A stretch of DNA of 64,000 nt from Hypericibacter adhaerens (GTDB lineage Bacteria; Pseudomonadota; Alphaproteobacteria; Dongiales; Dongiaceae), in contig NZ_CP042582.1 in the NCBI RefSeq assembly GCF_008728835.1, forward strand, positions 5,501,001 to 5,565,000, written 5' to 3'. The notes under the pieces are model-generated. The model saw nothing but the letters and a program-made list of their open reading frames with translations, was not told the DNA's origin and ran no database searches. The first letter of the stretch is position 1, and each line of letters begins with the position of its first letter. Below are positions 53,859 through 61,531 of this stretch, in pieces. The translations under genes and the position numbers were made by a program.

Positions 53859-53975
53859 TTACCGGATTGGCGGGCGGCGGTAGTGAGAGCACACACTCTC
53901 CCAGCCGCCGTGCCGCAACCGGAGATAGGACCGCACATAGACGGTCTTCTCGCCGAGCGGGCTGATGACGTTCAT
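53859..53975 (-). CDS. 38-residue unknown protein with strong ribosome site
   Basis: The ATG at 53975 follows AAAGGAGG at five to six bases, one of the best ribosome sites in the window. The product runs MNVISPLGEKTVYVRSY, then LRLRHGGWESVCSHYRRPP and stops at 53859; a strong terminator follows. It is basic, with one cysteine and several aromatic residues, and would be soluble. Nothing is known to me about this sequence. Its complete expression signals within a transposon suggest a genuine passenger gene. Confidence 0.7.
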   Translation of the reverse strand: MNVISPLGEKTVYVRSYLRLRHGGWESVCSHYRRPPIR

Positions 53976-54118
53976 CGTTTCCTCCTTTCCCGGAGCGCCT
54001 TAGCTCCGCCGCCTATTCAGAGCCGGCGGCCGGTGGGAAGGATTCGCGAACGTTCAAGCCAGCATCAGGAATCCATAAGTAACCGAGGGAAGTCAACTAG
54101 GTTTTGGGGGTCTTCCCA

Positions 54119-54172
54119 GGACAACAACAAGATGTTGTCCCATTAAATCCCATGTCGTCTCACTAAATCCCA
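54119..54172. repeat. Right-end hairpin and two 20-bp tandem repeats
   Basis: GGACAACA (54119-54126) and TGTTGTCC (54133-54140) form a perfect inverted repeat. Overlapping it, two 20-base units stand head to tail at 54133-54152 and 54153-54172, identical at 17 of 20 bases (ending ATTAAATCCCA / ACTAAATCCCA). They directly adjoin the right terminal repeat and have no counterpart at the left end. They may be extra transposase-binding sites. The stretch 53976-54118 holds no gene I can support. Confidence 0.8.
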
Positions 54173-54196
54173 AGGTGAGACTGCTACATAATTCCG
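54173..54196 (-). repeat. Right terminal inverted repeat
   Basis: The 24 bases AGGTGAGACTGC...ATTCCG mirror the left end exactly. They are followed by the GAGTTCCC target duplicate at 54197-54204. Confidence 0.95.
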
Positions 54197-54826
54197 GAGT
54201 TCCCGCGCAGCGCGCTCGAATCGCTGCGCCAGCCGCTCGAGACCGGCCGCGTCACCGTGGCGCGCGCGGCCGCGCATGTGACCTATCCCGCGCGTTTCCA
54301 GCTGATCGCGGCGATGAATCCCTGCCGCTGCGGCCATCTGGGCGATGGATCGCGCGCCTGCGGCCGCCAGCCCCGCTGCGGCCAGGATTACCAGGCGCGG
54401 CTCTCGGGCCCGCTCCTGGACCGCATCGATCTGGCGATCGAGGTGCCGGCCGTGAGCCCCGCCGACCTGACCCTGCCACCCTCGGCCGAGCGCAGCACCG
54501 ATGTCGCGAAACGGGTCGCGGCCGCCCGTGCCTTCCATCGCGCCCGCGTCGAACAGCTCATGAGCGAGGCGAACGCGCCCACGCTTCCGCCGCCGCGCTG
54601 CAATGCCGAGCTCGATGGCGGCTGGCTCGAGGCGCTGGCCTCGCCCGACAGCGAGGGCCGCAAGCTCCTCGCCCAGGCGATCGAGCGCTTCCACCTCTCG
54701 GCCCGCGGCTATCACCGCATCCTCAAGCTCGCCCGCAGCTTGGCCGACCTCGAGGCCGAGCCCCAGATCCGCCGCGTGCATATCGCTGAGGCGCTGTCCT
54801 ACCGGCAGATGCAGGCGGGACTCTAG
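54197..54826 (+). pseudogene. comM: comM C-terminal fragment after the transposon
   Basis: The second part of ComM resumes at the duplicated target (EFPRSALESLRQPLETGRVTVARA). It includes the conserved NPCRCGHLGD zinc-like region, SGPLLDRIDLAIEVPA and the C-terminal LSARGYHRILKLARSLADLE. A stop codon at 54176 inside the element precedes it in frame and there is no ribosome site at the join; an ATG at 54257 could only give a fragment. Together with 49092-50080 it would encode a protein of about 536 residues. Confidence 0.95.
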
Positions 54827-54842
54827 AACCGAGCCGCGACCA

Positions 54843-55352
54843 TCACGCCGCCTTCAGGCTCGTGTTGATGACGATCGTCGAGGTCAGCGTGCGATGCACC
54901 GGGCATTTGTTCGCGATCTCGAGCAGCCGCGCGCGCTGCTCCGCATCGAGCGCGCCGATCAGCTCGATGTCGCGGTCGATATGATCGACCAGGACCTCCT
55001 TGTCGGGGCAGTCGCGGCAATCCTCGCCATGGCGCTTGGCATGGACCAGGCGCACCACGACGCGCTCCAGCGGCCAATGCTTGCGCGAGGCATACATACG
55101 CAAGGTCATCGAGGTACAGGCGCCGAGCGCCATCAGCAGCAGATCGTACGGGCCGGGGCCGGCATCGCTGCCCCCGACCTCGACCGGCTCGTCGGCCTCC
55201 AGCACATGGCGGCCCGAGAACATGAGCTGATCGAAGCGGCCGCGGCCGCTGTCGGTGACGATGACGCGGCCGGGACCGGCTTCGGCCTCGGTCTGAAGCT
55301 GAAGCCGGTCGCGGTCGGCGAGAAGCGGGGCGTGGGCGGGGGCAGGGCTCAT
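54843..55352 (-). CDS. OsmC-family peroxiredoxin-like protein
   Basis: The 169-residue OsmC/Ohr-fold protein has the two redox cysteines in LLMALGACTSMTLRMYA and NKCPVHRTL. Such proteins reduce organic hydroperoxides. The ATG at 55352 follows GGAGG at eight bases; a longer frame to 55541 is not supported. An internal HGEDCRDCPDK carries two more cysteines, a feature of the YhfA-like subgroup. It converges on the comM fragment. Confidence 0.9.
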   Translation of the reverse strand: MSPAPAHAPLLADRDRLQLQTEAEAGPGRVIVTDSGRGRFDQLMFSGRHVLEADEPVEVGGSDAGPGPYDLLLMALGACTSMTLRMYASRKHWPLERVVVRLVHAKRHGEDCRDCPDKEVLVDHIDRDIELIGALDAEQRARLLEIANKCPVHRTLTSTIVINTSLKAA

Positions 55353-55464
55353 GGCGCGATCCTCCGGGACGTGAACGCCGCTCGATGAACGAGGCTCATC
55401 ATAGATCGGCGGCATCCATCGGCAGCCTGGCGGCTGTAAGAAACCGCGGGCGGCGCGTAAGGCC

Positions 55465-56598
55465 TCAGCTGAAGGCGCCGCGCGCCTCGACCGGCCAGAG
55501 CGCCTCGACCTTGCCGTCGCGGATGCCGACCAGCCAGTCATGGAGATTGACGGTCGGATCGCAATGGCCGGGGATCAGCCGCAGCCGCTCGCCCAGCGCC
55601 GGCAGCACCGCCTCGGGCGAGGCGGGGAAGATCTGGCCATGCTCGTCGCTCGGCTGGTCGTAGCTGAGATCGGGGCGGCCGGCCACGGCCGGCATGCCGC
55701 TGTCGATGCCGTGCGACTTGTGGCCGGCATCGACCACCGCATGGCTCGCGCGCCGGCTCATCACGGTGGCGAGCAGGAACAGGCTGTTCTCGAAGGGCGG
55801 CAGCTCCGCCGCCCATTCGTTCATGCCATAGTCGCGATCCATGAAGATGTAGGAGCCCGGCTGGATCTCGTCGAAGACGCCGCTGGCGGCCTCGAGATAG
55901 AAGGTGCCGGTGCCGGCCCCGGTCACGATCAGCTTGCCCGCGCCGTGTTTCGTCAGGGCCTCGCGCAGCATCACCGTGCGGCGCACGGCGAGATCGATCG
56001 CGGCCTGCCGCTCTGTGGGGCGGCGCTTATGCTGCGCCGAGCCCTGATAGGCCTGGATGCCGGCGAGCCGCAGTTGGGCTGAGCCCGCGATCCGGTCCAT
56101 GAGCCGCAGCCCGTCCTCGACCCGCTCGATCCCGCAGCGCCTTCCGCCGACATCGAGCTCGATATAGACGTCGATCGGCTGCGCCGCCTCCACCGCCGCC
56201 ACGGCCAGCGCGTCCACCGCTTGCGGATCGTCGACGCAGATGCCGATGCGGGCCTTCGCCGTCAGCGCCACCAGCCGGCGCAGCTTCGAAGGCGTCACGA
56301 TCTCGTTCGAGACGAGCACATCATCGACGCCGCCCCTGACGAAGGCCTCGGCCTCGGAAACCTTCTGGCAGCAGAGACCGATAGCGCCGGCCTCGACCTG
56401 CGCCCGCGCGATCGCGACGCATTTATGCGTCTTGCCATGGGGCCGCAGCCGCACGTTCTTCTCTTTCGCGAACGCCGCCATGCGCGCGAGATTGCGCTCG
56501 AAGGCATCGAGCTCGACCAGGAGGGCCGGCGTATCGATCGCCTCGACGGGATCGCCGAAGGCAGCGGGCGCGGTCCGGGCGATCGCAGGCAGCATCAT
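55465..56598 (-). CDS. D-threonine aldolase / D-serine dehydratase-like PLP enzyme
   Basis: The 377-residue enzyme has the alanine-racemase-type barrel with the PLP lysine in RLRPHGKTHKC, YIELDVGGRRCGIE, the phosphate-binding VTGAGTGTF, and the metal motif PGHCDPTVNLHDW near the C-terminus. These features define the DSD1 / D-threonine aldolase group, which cleaves or dehydrates D-hydroxy-amino acids. Which reaction is used cannot be told from sequence. It is followed by osmC on the same strand. Confidence 0.9.
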   Translation of the reverse strand: MMLPAIARTAPAAFGDPVEAIDTPALLVELDAFERNLARMAAFAKEKNVRLRPHGKTHKCVAIARAQVEAGAIGLCCQKVSEAEAFVRGGVDDVLVSNEIVTPSKLRRLVALTAKARIGICVDDPQAVDALAVAAVEAAQPIDVYIELDVGGRRCGIERVEDGLRLMDRIAGSAQLRLAGIQAYQGSAQHKRRPTERQAAIDLAVRRTVMLREALTKHGAGKLIVTGAGTGTFYLEAASGVFDEIQPGSYIFMDRDYGMNEWAAELPPFENSLFLLATVMSRRASHAVVDAGHKSHGIDSGMPAVAGRPDLSYDQPSDEHGQIFPASPEAVLPALGERLRLIPGHCDPTVNLHDWLVGIRDGKVEALWPVEARGAFS

Positions 56599-56646
56599 GA
56601 GGGATCGGTGTTGGAGGACAGGCGGATCGTCGGTTGGCGCCGCGCG

Positions 56647-57033
56647 TCAGGCCTGCCGCTCGACCGCGATCATGCGGCCGAGCTTCTGGCCGCCGAAGAT
56701 ATGCACATGGAGATGCGGCACCTCCTGGTGCGAGTTCGGCCCGTGATTGGCGAGCAGGCGATAGCCGCTCTCGACCACGCCGAGCTTTTCCGCCGTCTTG
56801 CCGACGGCGCGGACGAAGCCCGCGATCTCCTGGTCGCCGGCCTTGGCCGCGAAATCGGCCATCGACACATAGGCGCCCTTCGGGATCACCAGCACATGGA
56901 TCTTCGCCTGCGGATTGATGTCGTAGAAGGCGAGCGCGTGCTCGTCCTCATAGACCTTCTTGCAGGGGATCTCGCCGCGCAGGATGCGCGCGAAGATGTT
57001 GTGTTTGTCGTAGGCGGGAATGCCGGCGCTCAT
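56647..57033 (-). CDS. HIT-family nucleotide hydrolase (HinT-like)
   Basis: The 128-residue protein carries NIFARILRGEIPCKKVYED and the histidine triad HLHVHIFGG near the C-terminus. HinT-type enzymes hydrolyse purine phosphoramidates and adenylated amines. Its ATG overlaps the hisE stop, an arrangement conserved in many Alphaproteobacteria. Confidence 0.95.
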   Translation of the reverse strand: MSAGIPAYDKHNIFARILRGEIPCKKVYEDEHALAFYDINPQAKIHVLVIPKGAYVSMADFAAKAGDQEIAGFVRAVGKTAEKLGVVESGYRLLANHGPNSHQEVPHLHVHIFGGQKLGRMIAVERQA

Positions 57034-57377
57034 TTGATCTGACCTCTCGCCTTCTTCTCCTCGATCCCGGAGATGCCTTCGCGGGCGGCCAGGGTGTTCC
57101 AGACCTCACCGGGCTTCAAGCCCCGGTCGGCCCAGAGCACCAGCAGGTGATAGAGCAGATCGGCGCTCTCGGAGGCCAAATCCTTCTTGCGCCCGCGCAC
57201 GCCCTCGATGACGGCCTCGACCGCCTCCTCGCCCAGCTTCTGGGCGATCTTGTCCGTGCCCCGGGCGAAGAGCCGGGCCGTGTTGGACTTGGACGGATCG
57301 CCCCCCTTCCGGCTCTCGATCACCTTGTAGAGCCGGTCAAGAACCGTTCCATCCAGGCTCGCCGAGCTGCGCGCCAT
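57030..57377 (-). CDS. hisE: Phosphoribosyl-ATP pyrophosphatase
   Basis: The 115-residue enzyme carries out the second step of histidine synthesis, releasing pyrophosphate from phosphoribosyl-ATP. LDRLYKVIESRKGGDPSKSNTARLF and KIAQKLGEEAVEAVIEG, with its Glu-rich metal site, plus DLLYHLLVLWADRGL are typical. ATG 57377 is preferred over upstream codons at 57386 and 57395. It is separated from hisF by about 3.4 kb of unrelated genes. Confidence 0.95.
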   Translation of the reverse strand: MARSSASLDGTVLDRLYKVIESRKGGDPSKSNTARLFARGTDKIAQKLGEEAVEAVIEGVRGRKKDLASESADLLYHLLVLWADRGLKPGEVWNTLAAREGISGIEEKKARGQIK

Positions 57378-57481
57378 GCCTTTCATCCTCCCCACCTAGG
57401 ATGAAACGCACCCTACACCCCCAACATCTGGGGGGCAATGTCACGAAACCATCACAATTGGTGGAGGGGCCGAAGATTGGC

Positions 57482-57982
57482 TCAGACGGCCGGCTTGCCG
57501 GCCCGGGCCGGCAGGATCGCCACCCAGATTTGTGACATTACCGGCTGGTCGGCTTGGTTCTTCGTCACCACCCGCGAGATGAAGATGCCGCGATCGGGCC
57601 GCGTCCTGGAGGCGCGTTTTTCCAGCACCTCGCTCTCGGCATGGAGCCGGTCGCCGGCCCGGACCGGCCGCTCGAACTTGAGCTCGCGGATCTCGAGACC
57701 GATCAGCGGCGTCGACCCCAAGGGCTTCGCGTCGACCATCAGGCGGAAGGTGACGCAGGCGGTCTGCCAGCCGCTGGCGATCAGCTCGCCGAAGAAGCTC
57801 GGGGCGGCCGAGGCCTCGTCCAGATGCATGGGCTGCGGGTCGTACTGGCGGGCGAAGGCGACCAGATTCTCGCGCGTCACCTCGAACTCGGCGCTGCGCA
57901 CCCGCTCCCCGACCGCCACATCCTCGAAATAGCGCGGCTGGTCGCCGCCGATGACGGCGCCTGAAGACCCGGTTTCGGCCAT
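57482..57982 (-). CDS. MaoC-family hot-dog dehydratase
   Basis: The 166-residue hot-dog protein begins at ATG 57982 after AGGGAGAAGG. It has YFEDVAVGERVRSAEFEVTRENLVAFARQYDPQPMHLDE, the MaoC dehydratase motif with the catalytic Asp/His, and PSFFGELIASGWQT. Such enzymes hydrate enoyl-CoA thioesters. It is divergent from the HxlR regulator over a perfect palindrome, so it is probably the regulated target. Confidence 0.9.
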   Translation of the reverse strand: MAETGSSGAVIGGDQPRYFEDVAVGERVRSAEFEVTRENLVAFARQYDPQPMHLDEASAAPSFFGELIASGWQTACVTFRLMVDAKPLGSTPLIGLEIRELKFERPVRAGDRLHAESEVLEKRASRTRPDRGIFISRVVTKNQADQPVMSQIWVAILPARAGKPAV

Positions 57983-58042
57983 GATGCCTTCTCCCTTCCG
58001 GTCGATGGTCCGGCGCAGCTTAGCCGCTTTGCCCGCTCGACA

Positions 58043-58063
58043 ATACTTCAGTTTCTGAAGTAT
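58043..58063. promoter_or_regulatory. 21-bp palindrome, candidate HxlR operator
   Basis: ATACTTCAG (58043-58051) and CTGAAGTAT (58055-58063) are perfect nine-base arms around TTT. The site lies two bases before the HxlR start and ~60 bases before maoC, so one bound dimer could govern both genes. HxlR proteins bind such repeats. Confidence 0.75.
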
Positions 58064-58065
58064 CA

Positions 58066-58614
58066 ATGATCATGCGTCTTTCACATATCGGCGAGGCCAC
58101 CTGTTCCGTCGCCCGGGCGCTGGGCGCCATCGGCGATGCCTGGACCCTGCTGATCCTGCGCGAGCTGTTCCTGGGCCAGCACCGCTTCGAGGGGTTCCAG
58201 GCCCAGACCGGCATGGCGCCCCATCTTCTCTCGCGCCGCCTCGCCAAGCTGGTCAAGGAGGGTATCGTCACCCGCACCGCCTATCGCCAGCGCCCGGCCC
58301 GCCATGAATACCGCCTGACCGAGAAGGGCCGCGACCTCCATGCCGTCGTGGTCTCGCTCGCCCGCTGGGGCGATCGCTGGGCCTCGGGGGCCGAGGGGCC
58401 GCCTTTGACCCTGATCCACAAGGCCTGCGGCCAGGAGACGAGCCCGGTCCTCACCTGCTCGGCCTGCGGCGAGCGGGTCGGCCCCCACGATCTGCGCGCC
58501 CGCATCGGCCCCGCCATGCGGGCCGAGCGCGAGGCCAGGCGCGACCGCTTCCTCGCCCGCACCCGCAAGCCCTCGCGCCAAGCCGCGACCGAAACGGAGC
58601 CCTCCGCCTCATGA
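58066..58614 (+). CDS. HxlR-family transcriptional regulator
   Basis: The 182-residue regulator has the HxlR winged helix: CSVARALGAIGDAWTLLILRELFLG, GMAPHLLSRRLAKLVKEGIV and EYRLTEKGRDL. A C-terminal Cys-containing part (HKACGQETSPVLTCSACGERV) may bind zinc. The palindrome ends two bases before ATG 58066 (a second ATG is at 58072), so the message may be nearly leaderless. It overlaps the DUF2000 gene as ATGA. Confidence 0.92.
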   Translation: MIMRLSHIGEATCSVARALGAIGDAWTLLILRELFLGQHRFEGFQAQTGMAPHLLSRRLAKLVKEGIVTRTAYRQRPARHEYRLTEKGRDLHAVVVSLARWGDRWASGAEGPPLTLIHKACGQETSPVLTCSACGERVGPHDLRARIGPAMRAEREARRDRFLARTRKPSRQAATETEPSAS

Positions 58615-59027
58615 GCATGACCTTCGATACCAAGATCGCCGTGGTGCTGCGCGACGATCTGCCGGTCTGGCAGAAGCTCAATGTCACGGCCTTCACCGTC
58701 AGCGGCATCGCGGCGAAGGTCGCGGACGTCACCGGCGAACCCTACGAGGACGGTTCGGGCAACCGCTACCTGCCGATGTTCAAGCAGCCGGTGCTGGTCT
58801 TTGCCGGCGATGCGGCCTCGATCCGGCGCGCCTATGAACGGGCGCGCGAACGCAACCTCGAGTTCTCGCTCTTCACCGAGGAGCTCTTCGCCACCGGCAA
58901 CGACATCGACAACCGCGCGGCCATGAAGGCGGTGCCCGAGGCGGATCTGCGCATCGTGGGCCTGGCGCTGCGCGCGGAGAAGAAGACCGTCGACAAGGTG
59001 CTCAAGGGCCTGTCGCTGCACCGGTGA
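58611..59027 (+). CDS. DUF2000 protein
   Basis: The 138-residue protein matches DUF2000 (KIAVVLRDDLPVWQKLNVTAF, VLVFAGDAASIRRAYERA, LFTEELFATGNDIDNRAA). The family has a peptidyl-tRNA-hydrolase-like fold and no settled role. Translational overlap with HxlR suggests both belong to one response. Confidence 0.9.
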   Translation: MSMTFDTKIAVVLRDDLPVWQKLNVTAFTVSGIAAKVADVTGEPYEDGSGNRYLPMFKQPVLVFAGDAASIRRAYERARERNLEFSLFTEELFATGNDIDNRAAMKAVPEADLRIVGLALRAEKKTVDKVLKGLSLHR

Positions 59028-59031
59028 GGAA

Positions 59032-59709
59032 TCACTCCGGCGCCGACGTGACCGCCGCGAAGCGGAACAGGCCGGCGAGCGCCAGCAGGACCGACAGGAG
59101 CGGAAGCCAGGCCTGCGTCTCGCCCATCGTGCCCAGCGTGGCCGCGCTGAACAGCAGCCAGAGCAGCGGGATGGGAAAGAGCAGCCCGAGCAGCCGGCCG
59201 CGCGCGGCCAGCAGAAATCCCAATGTCGCGATCGCGGTGGGATCCGGCGCAAGGCCGAAAATCTCCGCTTCCGGCCAAGCCCGTCCGAAGACTGCCGGCA
59301 GGAGGGGATAGGCGACCACCCCGAGGAAAGCCAGCAGAAGGCCGATGCCGCGGGGAACGCCGCCACGGTCGAAAGCGAGACCGCCCCAGGCGGTGCCGGC
59401 GATCAGCAGCAGCGCCGCCTCGAGCAGGAAGAGCGGCGCCACATAGTCGATCGCCCAGTTGATGGCCGCGTAACGGCTCCACAGAAACGACCAGCCGACG
59501 AACAGCCAGATCGCCGCGAGCAGGGGCGGAATCGCGCTGGCATAGCTCGAGGATCGCCGGAGCACGAGAACAAGGATCGCGGCCGCGACCGCGAGCATCG
59601 GCAGATGCAAGGGCCAGAGCGCTTCGTTCTGCAGCTCGAACAGGCGCCAATAGGCGCGCGGGGAGAAGAGCAGGAAGTCTTGCGGCCGGTAGCTCCACCA
59701 TTCTGACAT
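59032..59709 (-). CDS. DUF6064-like membrane protein
   Basis: The 225-residue protein has about six to seven hydrophobic segments and a start, EWWSYRPQDFLLFSPRAYWRLFE, that I associate with DUF6064. WPLHLPMLAVAAAILVL follows. The function is unknown. It converges on the DUF2000 gene with a four-base gap and follows the aldo/keto reductase by 15 bases on the same strand. Confidence 0.8.
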   Translation of the reverse strand: MSEWWSYRPQDFLLFSPRAYWRLFELQNEALWPLHLPMLAVAAAILVLVLRRSSSYASAIPPLLAAIWLFVGWSFLWSRYAAINWAIDYVAPLFLLEAALLLIAGTAWGGLAFDRGGVPRGIGLLLAFLGVVAYPLLPAVFGRAWPEAEIFGLAPDPTAIATLGFLLAARGRLLGLLFPIPLLWLLFSAATLGTMGETQAWLPLLSVLLALAGLFRFAAVTSAPE

Positions 59710-59724
59710 CAGAGACCGCGATGC

Positions 59725-60642
59725 TCAGAGATCGCGGACATAGGCGGCCATGCGCTCGCGCTGCGCCGTATCCGGCATCGGTCCCGAGGCGGCGGCCAGG
59801 TTCTCGCGCACATGATCGGCCCGCGAGGTGGCCGGGATCGCGACTGTGACGGCCGGATGCGAGATGATGAATTTGAGGAGGAACGGTGCCCAGCCCGTGG
59901 CGCCGATCTCGGCGGCCCAGCCCGGCAAGGGCTTGCCCTCGAGCTCTTGCGTCAGCGCGCCGCGCTGGAAGGGACGGTTGACGATCACCGCCATGCCGCG
60001 CTCGGCCGCGAGCGGCAGGAGCCGCTCCTCCGCCTCGCGATCGACGATGTTGTAGGTGAACTGCACGAAATCGAGCGGCTGGCTGCGCATGACCTGCTCG
60101 AAGAGATCGTGGCGCCGGCCTTCCGAGGTGGTGATGCCGACATAGCGGAGCTTGCCCGCCGCCTTCATCTCGAGCAGCAGCGGCAGATGCGCTTCCCAGG
60201 CCAGCAGGTTGTGCACCTGGAGCAGGTCGAAGCGCTCGACGCCCCAGAACCGGCGCGACCGCTCGATCTGGGCGGGCCCGTCCCCGGCCGAGGAGGTCCA
60301 GACCTTGTCCGCCGCGAACAGCGCCGGGGGCCGCCCGAGCTTGTCGAGCCCATGGCCGATGACGGGCTGGGAGGAGCCATACATGGGCGAGCTGTCGATC
60401 AGCCGCCCGCCCGCCTCGAAGAAGGCGCCCATCACCCCGGCACATTCATCCCGGAGCTCGGGATCGTCGCCGACATTGAAGGTGACCCAGCTGCCGAGCC
60501 CCACCGCCGGAATCGTCTCGCCGGTCGAAGGAATTGGACGCATCGCCGGGCTTGCGGGCTGGCCGAACGCCGCGACCGGCAGAAGCCCGGCCGCCGCCGT
60601 CGCGGCAGCGCCTTGCACGAATCTGCGGCGCGTCATCCTCAT
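59725..60642 (-). CDS. Tat-exported aldo/keto reductase
   Basis: The 305-residue protein begins with a twin-arginine signal (TRRRFVQGAAATAAAGLLPVAAFG), so it should be exported folded with its cofactor. The reductase part has GLGSWVTFNVG, the catalytic Asp/Tyr in IDSSPMYGSSQ, the Lys in FAADKVW and the His in LLQVHNL. Substrate unknown. Export of an AKR is a known but less common subgroup. Confidence 0.9.
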   Translation of the reverse strand: MRMTRRRFVQGAAATAAAGLLPVAAFGQPASPAMRPIPSTGETIPAVGLGSWVTFNVGDDPELRDECAGVMGAFFEAGGRLIDSSPMYGSSQPVIGHGLDKLGRPPALFAADKVWTSSAGDGPAQIERSRRFWGVERFDLLQVHNLLAWEAHLPLLLEMKAAGKLRYVGITTSEGRRHDLFEQVMRSQPLDFVQFTYNIVDREAEERLLPLAAERGMAVIVNRPFQRGALTQELEGKPLPGWAAEIGATGWAPFLLKFIISHPAVTVAIPATSRADHVRENLAAASGPMPDTAQRERMAAYVRDL

Positions 60643-60766
60643 GCCTGCCTCCCGGGTTCGACCTGGATCGCTCCCTCCGTTCTATTTCGGGACGGCTTCG
60701 GCCCGCGCCAAGGGCGCGCTCAATTCATCGTGGGGCGAAGCTTGTGGCGCGAAGCGCGGGCGGGTT

Positions 60767-61531
60767 TCAGCCGATCGGGCGGATCGCGACGCCGCCGGCG
60801 GCGAGCGCCGCCTTGGCCTGCGCGATCGAGTAAGTACCGAAATGAAAGATCGAGGCCGCCAGCAGCGCGCTGGCATGACCCTCGCGCACCCCGGCCACCA
60901 GATGATCGAGCGTGCCCACGCCGCCGGACGCGATCACCGGCACCGTCACGGCATCGCTCACCCGGCGCAGCAGGCCCAGATCGTAGCCCTGCTTGGTGCC
61001 GTCGCGGTCCATCGAGGTCAGTAGGATCTCGCCGGCACCCGATTCCGCCATGCGCCGGGCCCATTCGACCGCGTCGAGACTGGTCGGCTTGCGGCCGCCA
61101 TGGGTATAGACCTGCCACTTCCCAGGCCCGTCGGCCTTGGCGTCGATCGCGACCGTCACGCATTGCGCGCCGAACTTCTCCGCCGCCGCCGTCACCAGCG
61201 CCGGATTCTCGACCGCCGCGGTGTTGACCGAGACCTTGTCGGCACCCGCCAGCAGCAATTTGCGGAAATCCTCGACCTGGCGCACGCCGCCGCCCACCGT
61301 CAGCGGCATGAAGACCTCGGCCGCCGTGCGCGCCACCACGTCGAGGATGATCGCGCGCTCCTCGTGGCTCGCCGTGATGTCGAGGAAGCAGAGCTCGTCG
61401 GCGCCAGCCTTGTCATAGGCGCGCGCCTGCTCGACCGGATCGCCGGCATCGATCAGGTCGAGGAACTTCACGCCCTTGACCACGCGGCCCGCATGCACGT
61501 CGAGGCAGGGGATGATGCGGGTCTTCAGCAT
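60767..61531 (-). CDS. hisF: Imidazole glycerol phosphate synthase subunit HisF
   Basis: The 254-residue TIM barrel cyclises PRFAR with ammonia from His[42 protein letters not shown] and [12 protein letters not shown] carry both phosphate sites and catalytic aspartates. It overlaps hisA by seven bases. The gap 60643-60766 holds nothing else. Confidence 0.97.
   Translation of the reverse strand: MLKTRIIPCLDVHAGRVVKGVKFLDLIDAGDPVEQARAYDKAGADELCFLDITASHEERAIILDVVARTAAEVFMPLTVGGGVRQVEDFRKLLLAGADKVSVNTAAVENPALVTAAAEKFGAQCVTVAIDAKADGPGKWQVYTHGGRKPTSLDAVEWARRMAESGAGEILLTSMDRDGTKQGYDLGLLRRVSDAVTVPVIASGGVGTLDHLVAGVREGHASALLAASIFHFGTYSIAQAKAALAAGGVAIRPIG

Larger units (their letters stand above)
50081..54196. 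mobile_element. 4,116-bp IS1595-type transposon carrying a restriction-modification operon
   Basis: Both ends are defined at base resolution by 24-base perfect inverted repeats and an 8-base target duplication within comM. The element has lower GC content than the chromosome. Contents left to right: restriction endonuclease, methyltransferase and HTH regulator genes (minus strand), overlapping divergent promoters, an ISXO2-like transposase, a coiled-coil/wHTH gene, a small basic protein gene, a 38-codon gene with terminator, and right-end tandem repeats. IS1595-family elements are known to carry passenger genes. The exact restriction system and its controls appear undescribed as far as I can tell from sequence alone. 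Confidence 0.93.

Noticed and set aside
53687-53938. 83-codon minus-strand frame in the transposon
   Set aside because: It overlaps the 38-codon gene in another frame and crosses that gene's terminator; the smaller gene has far better signals.
50082-54195. Alternative transposon ends starting with GG
   Set aside because: Starting one base further in gives flanks that do not match as a duplication; only the CGG start gives the 8-base GAGTTCCC repeat and an intact comM frame.
49092-54826. Two independent functional genes instead of a split comM
   Set aside because: The halves join exactly through one target-duplication copy, the left half ends five codons inside the element and the right half lacks a start.
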